DNA of 64,000 nucleotides from Eriocheir sinensis (Eukaryota; Arthropoda; Malacostraca; Decapoda; Varunidae): NCBI RefSeq assembly GCF_024679095.1, contig NC_066577.1, positions 4,198,993 to 4,262,992 of the forward strand, read 5' to 3'. Shown piece by piece: positions 63,556 to 64,000 of this stretch (position 1 is its first letter; each line of letters starts with the position of its first letter). The notes under the pieces were generated by a model. It saw only the letters and a program-made list of their open reading frames with translations, ran no database searches and was not told where the DNA came from. The position numbers and the translations under genes were made by a program.

Positions 63556-63842
63556 GTTGCCTCCCTAAGTGATGTGTTTCCTTCAGTGGCGGTGTCCTCG
63601 TGTAGATTTAGCAACTCATGAAGGTGACGTTTGGGCAGCCTGAAATACTGATGGAACTTTTGCTCGTCGTCCATCAGTTCTGTGTAGCTATAGTGTTGCA
63701 TATATTCTCCTTCTGTTTTCCTTTTCTTTAATAATTTATGTGCCCAAAGTCTTTTGTTTTTCTTTTGGAGATTTTCATTTTCCTCTTCTTCCATAAGGAG
63801 TGCTATCACTGCCAAGTCGTGGTCACTAATATTCTCGAACAT
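63550..63842 (-). pseudogene. Harbinger transposase N-terminal fragment
   Basis: From an ATG at 63842 the frame has a Glu-rich start, then KNKRLWAHKLLKKR, GEYMQHYSYTELMDDEQKF and YFRLPKRHLHELLNL. This is the N-terminal pattern of HARBI1-like transposases. It runs into the CT/GA microsatellite before the helix-turn-helix and DDE core. The frame is open upstream to 63917. Confidence 0.7.
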
Positions 63843-64000
63843 GTTAGCACAGCTGTCCGGGCTGAAGGACAGGATCGTGCTGCTGACGGTGTGAGCAGCA
63901 CGGTGTTGCCGGTCCATGACGATCCCGTGCAGGTCCGGGCCGTTTACGTGCTGGTGTAGTGTGAAGACACATGCTGGTGCCGGTCAGTTACGGCCCCGTT

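Larger units (their letters stand above)
63172..64000. mobile_element. PIF/Harbinger element, partial at window edge
   Basis: It begins GGCTGATTCACACTA after a TAA (fits the 3-bp TWA target). GC-rich palindromic subterminal repeats (CCGGCGCGGACCGT and complements) follow at 63200-63400 and 63890-64000. TTCACACTA at 63186 and TAGTGTGAA at 63394 and 63956 could mark a MITE within the larger element. The other end is outside the window. Confidence 0.65.

Overview
This is a gene-poor, transposon-saturated eukaryotic window. The long (TA)n, (GA)n and (CA)n microsatellites, several CR1/jockey-like LINE families, tRNA-derived SINEs, PIF/Harbinger remnants and short TTAGG-like runs suggest an arthropod, most likely a decapod crustacean. 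That assignment is inference from sequence style; no marker gene fixes the species. No rRNA gene, stand-alone tRNA gene, CRISPR array or bacterial operon is seen.

Layout. 0-3 kb: three minisatellites, one G-rich and one derived from a LINE. 3.07-4.27 kb: a foldback element. 4.5-7.5 kb: a C2H2 zinc-finger gene on the minus strand, broken by two endonuclease-bearing LINE fragments inserted at the same base of the finger linker. 9.1-10 kb: a 30-bp satellite holding a SINE. 10.4-26.5 kb: one LINE copy (here LINE-E) split by a 12.3-kb insertion with terminal inverted repeats. The insertion carries AT-rich DNA, a Harbinger transposase remnant broken by a TTAA-flanked MITE, and a CR1 element (CR1-A). 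26.5-30.8 kb: a second LINE family (LINE-D) interrupted by a 950-bp inverted-repeat element. 31.6-38.5 kb: a truncated CR1-B and two copies of CR1-C, one of them full length. 40-42.4 kb: a LINE ORF1 with PHD finger and zinc knuckles broken by a SINE, then another LINE 3' end. 44.97-48.8 kb: the one convincing intact host gene, a stonustoxin-like/FN3/P-loop GTPase protein. 50-53 kb: compound microsatellites and two satellites. 53.2-64 kb: CR1-B, then an LTR retrotransposon whose gag is split by a full-length CR1-C and whose pol is cut by a Harbinger element that runs off the window.

Most open frames belong to selfish elements: ORF1 proteins with an SGNH esterase or PHD finger, endonuclease-reverse transcriptases, a gag/protease and transposases. 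The most notable observations are apparent insertion-site preferences (LINEs in zinc-finger linkers; CR1-C in GA repeats), the 12.3-kb insertion, and the perforin-superfamily/GTPase fusion gene.
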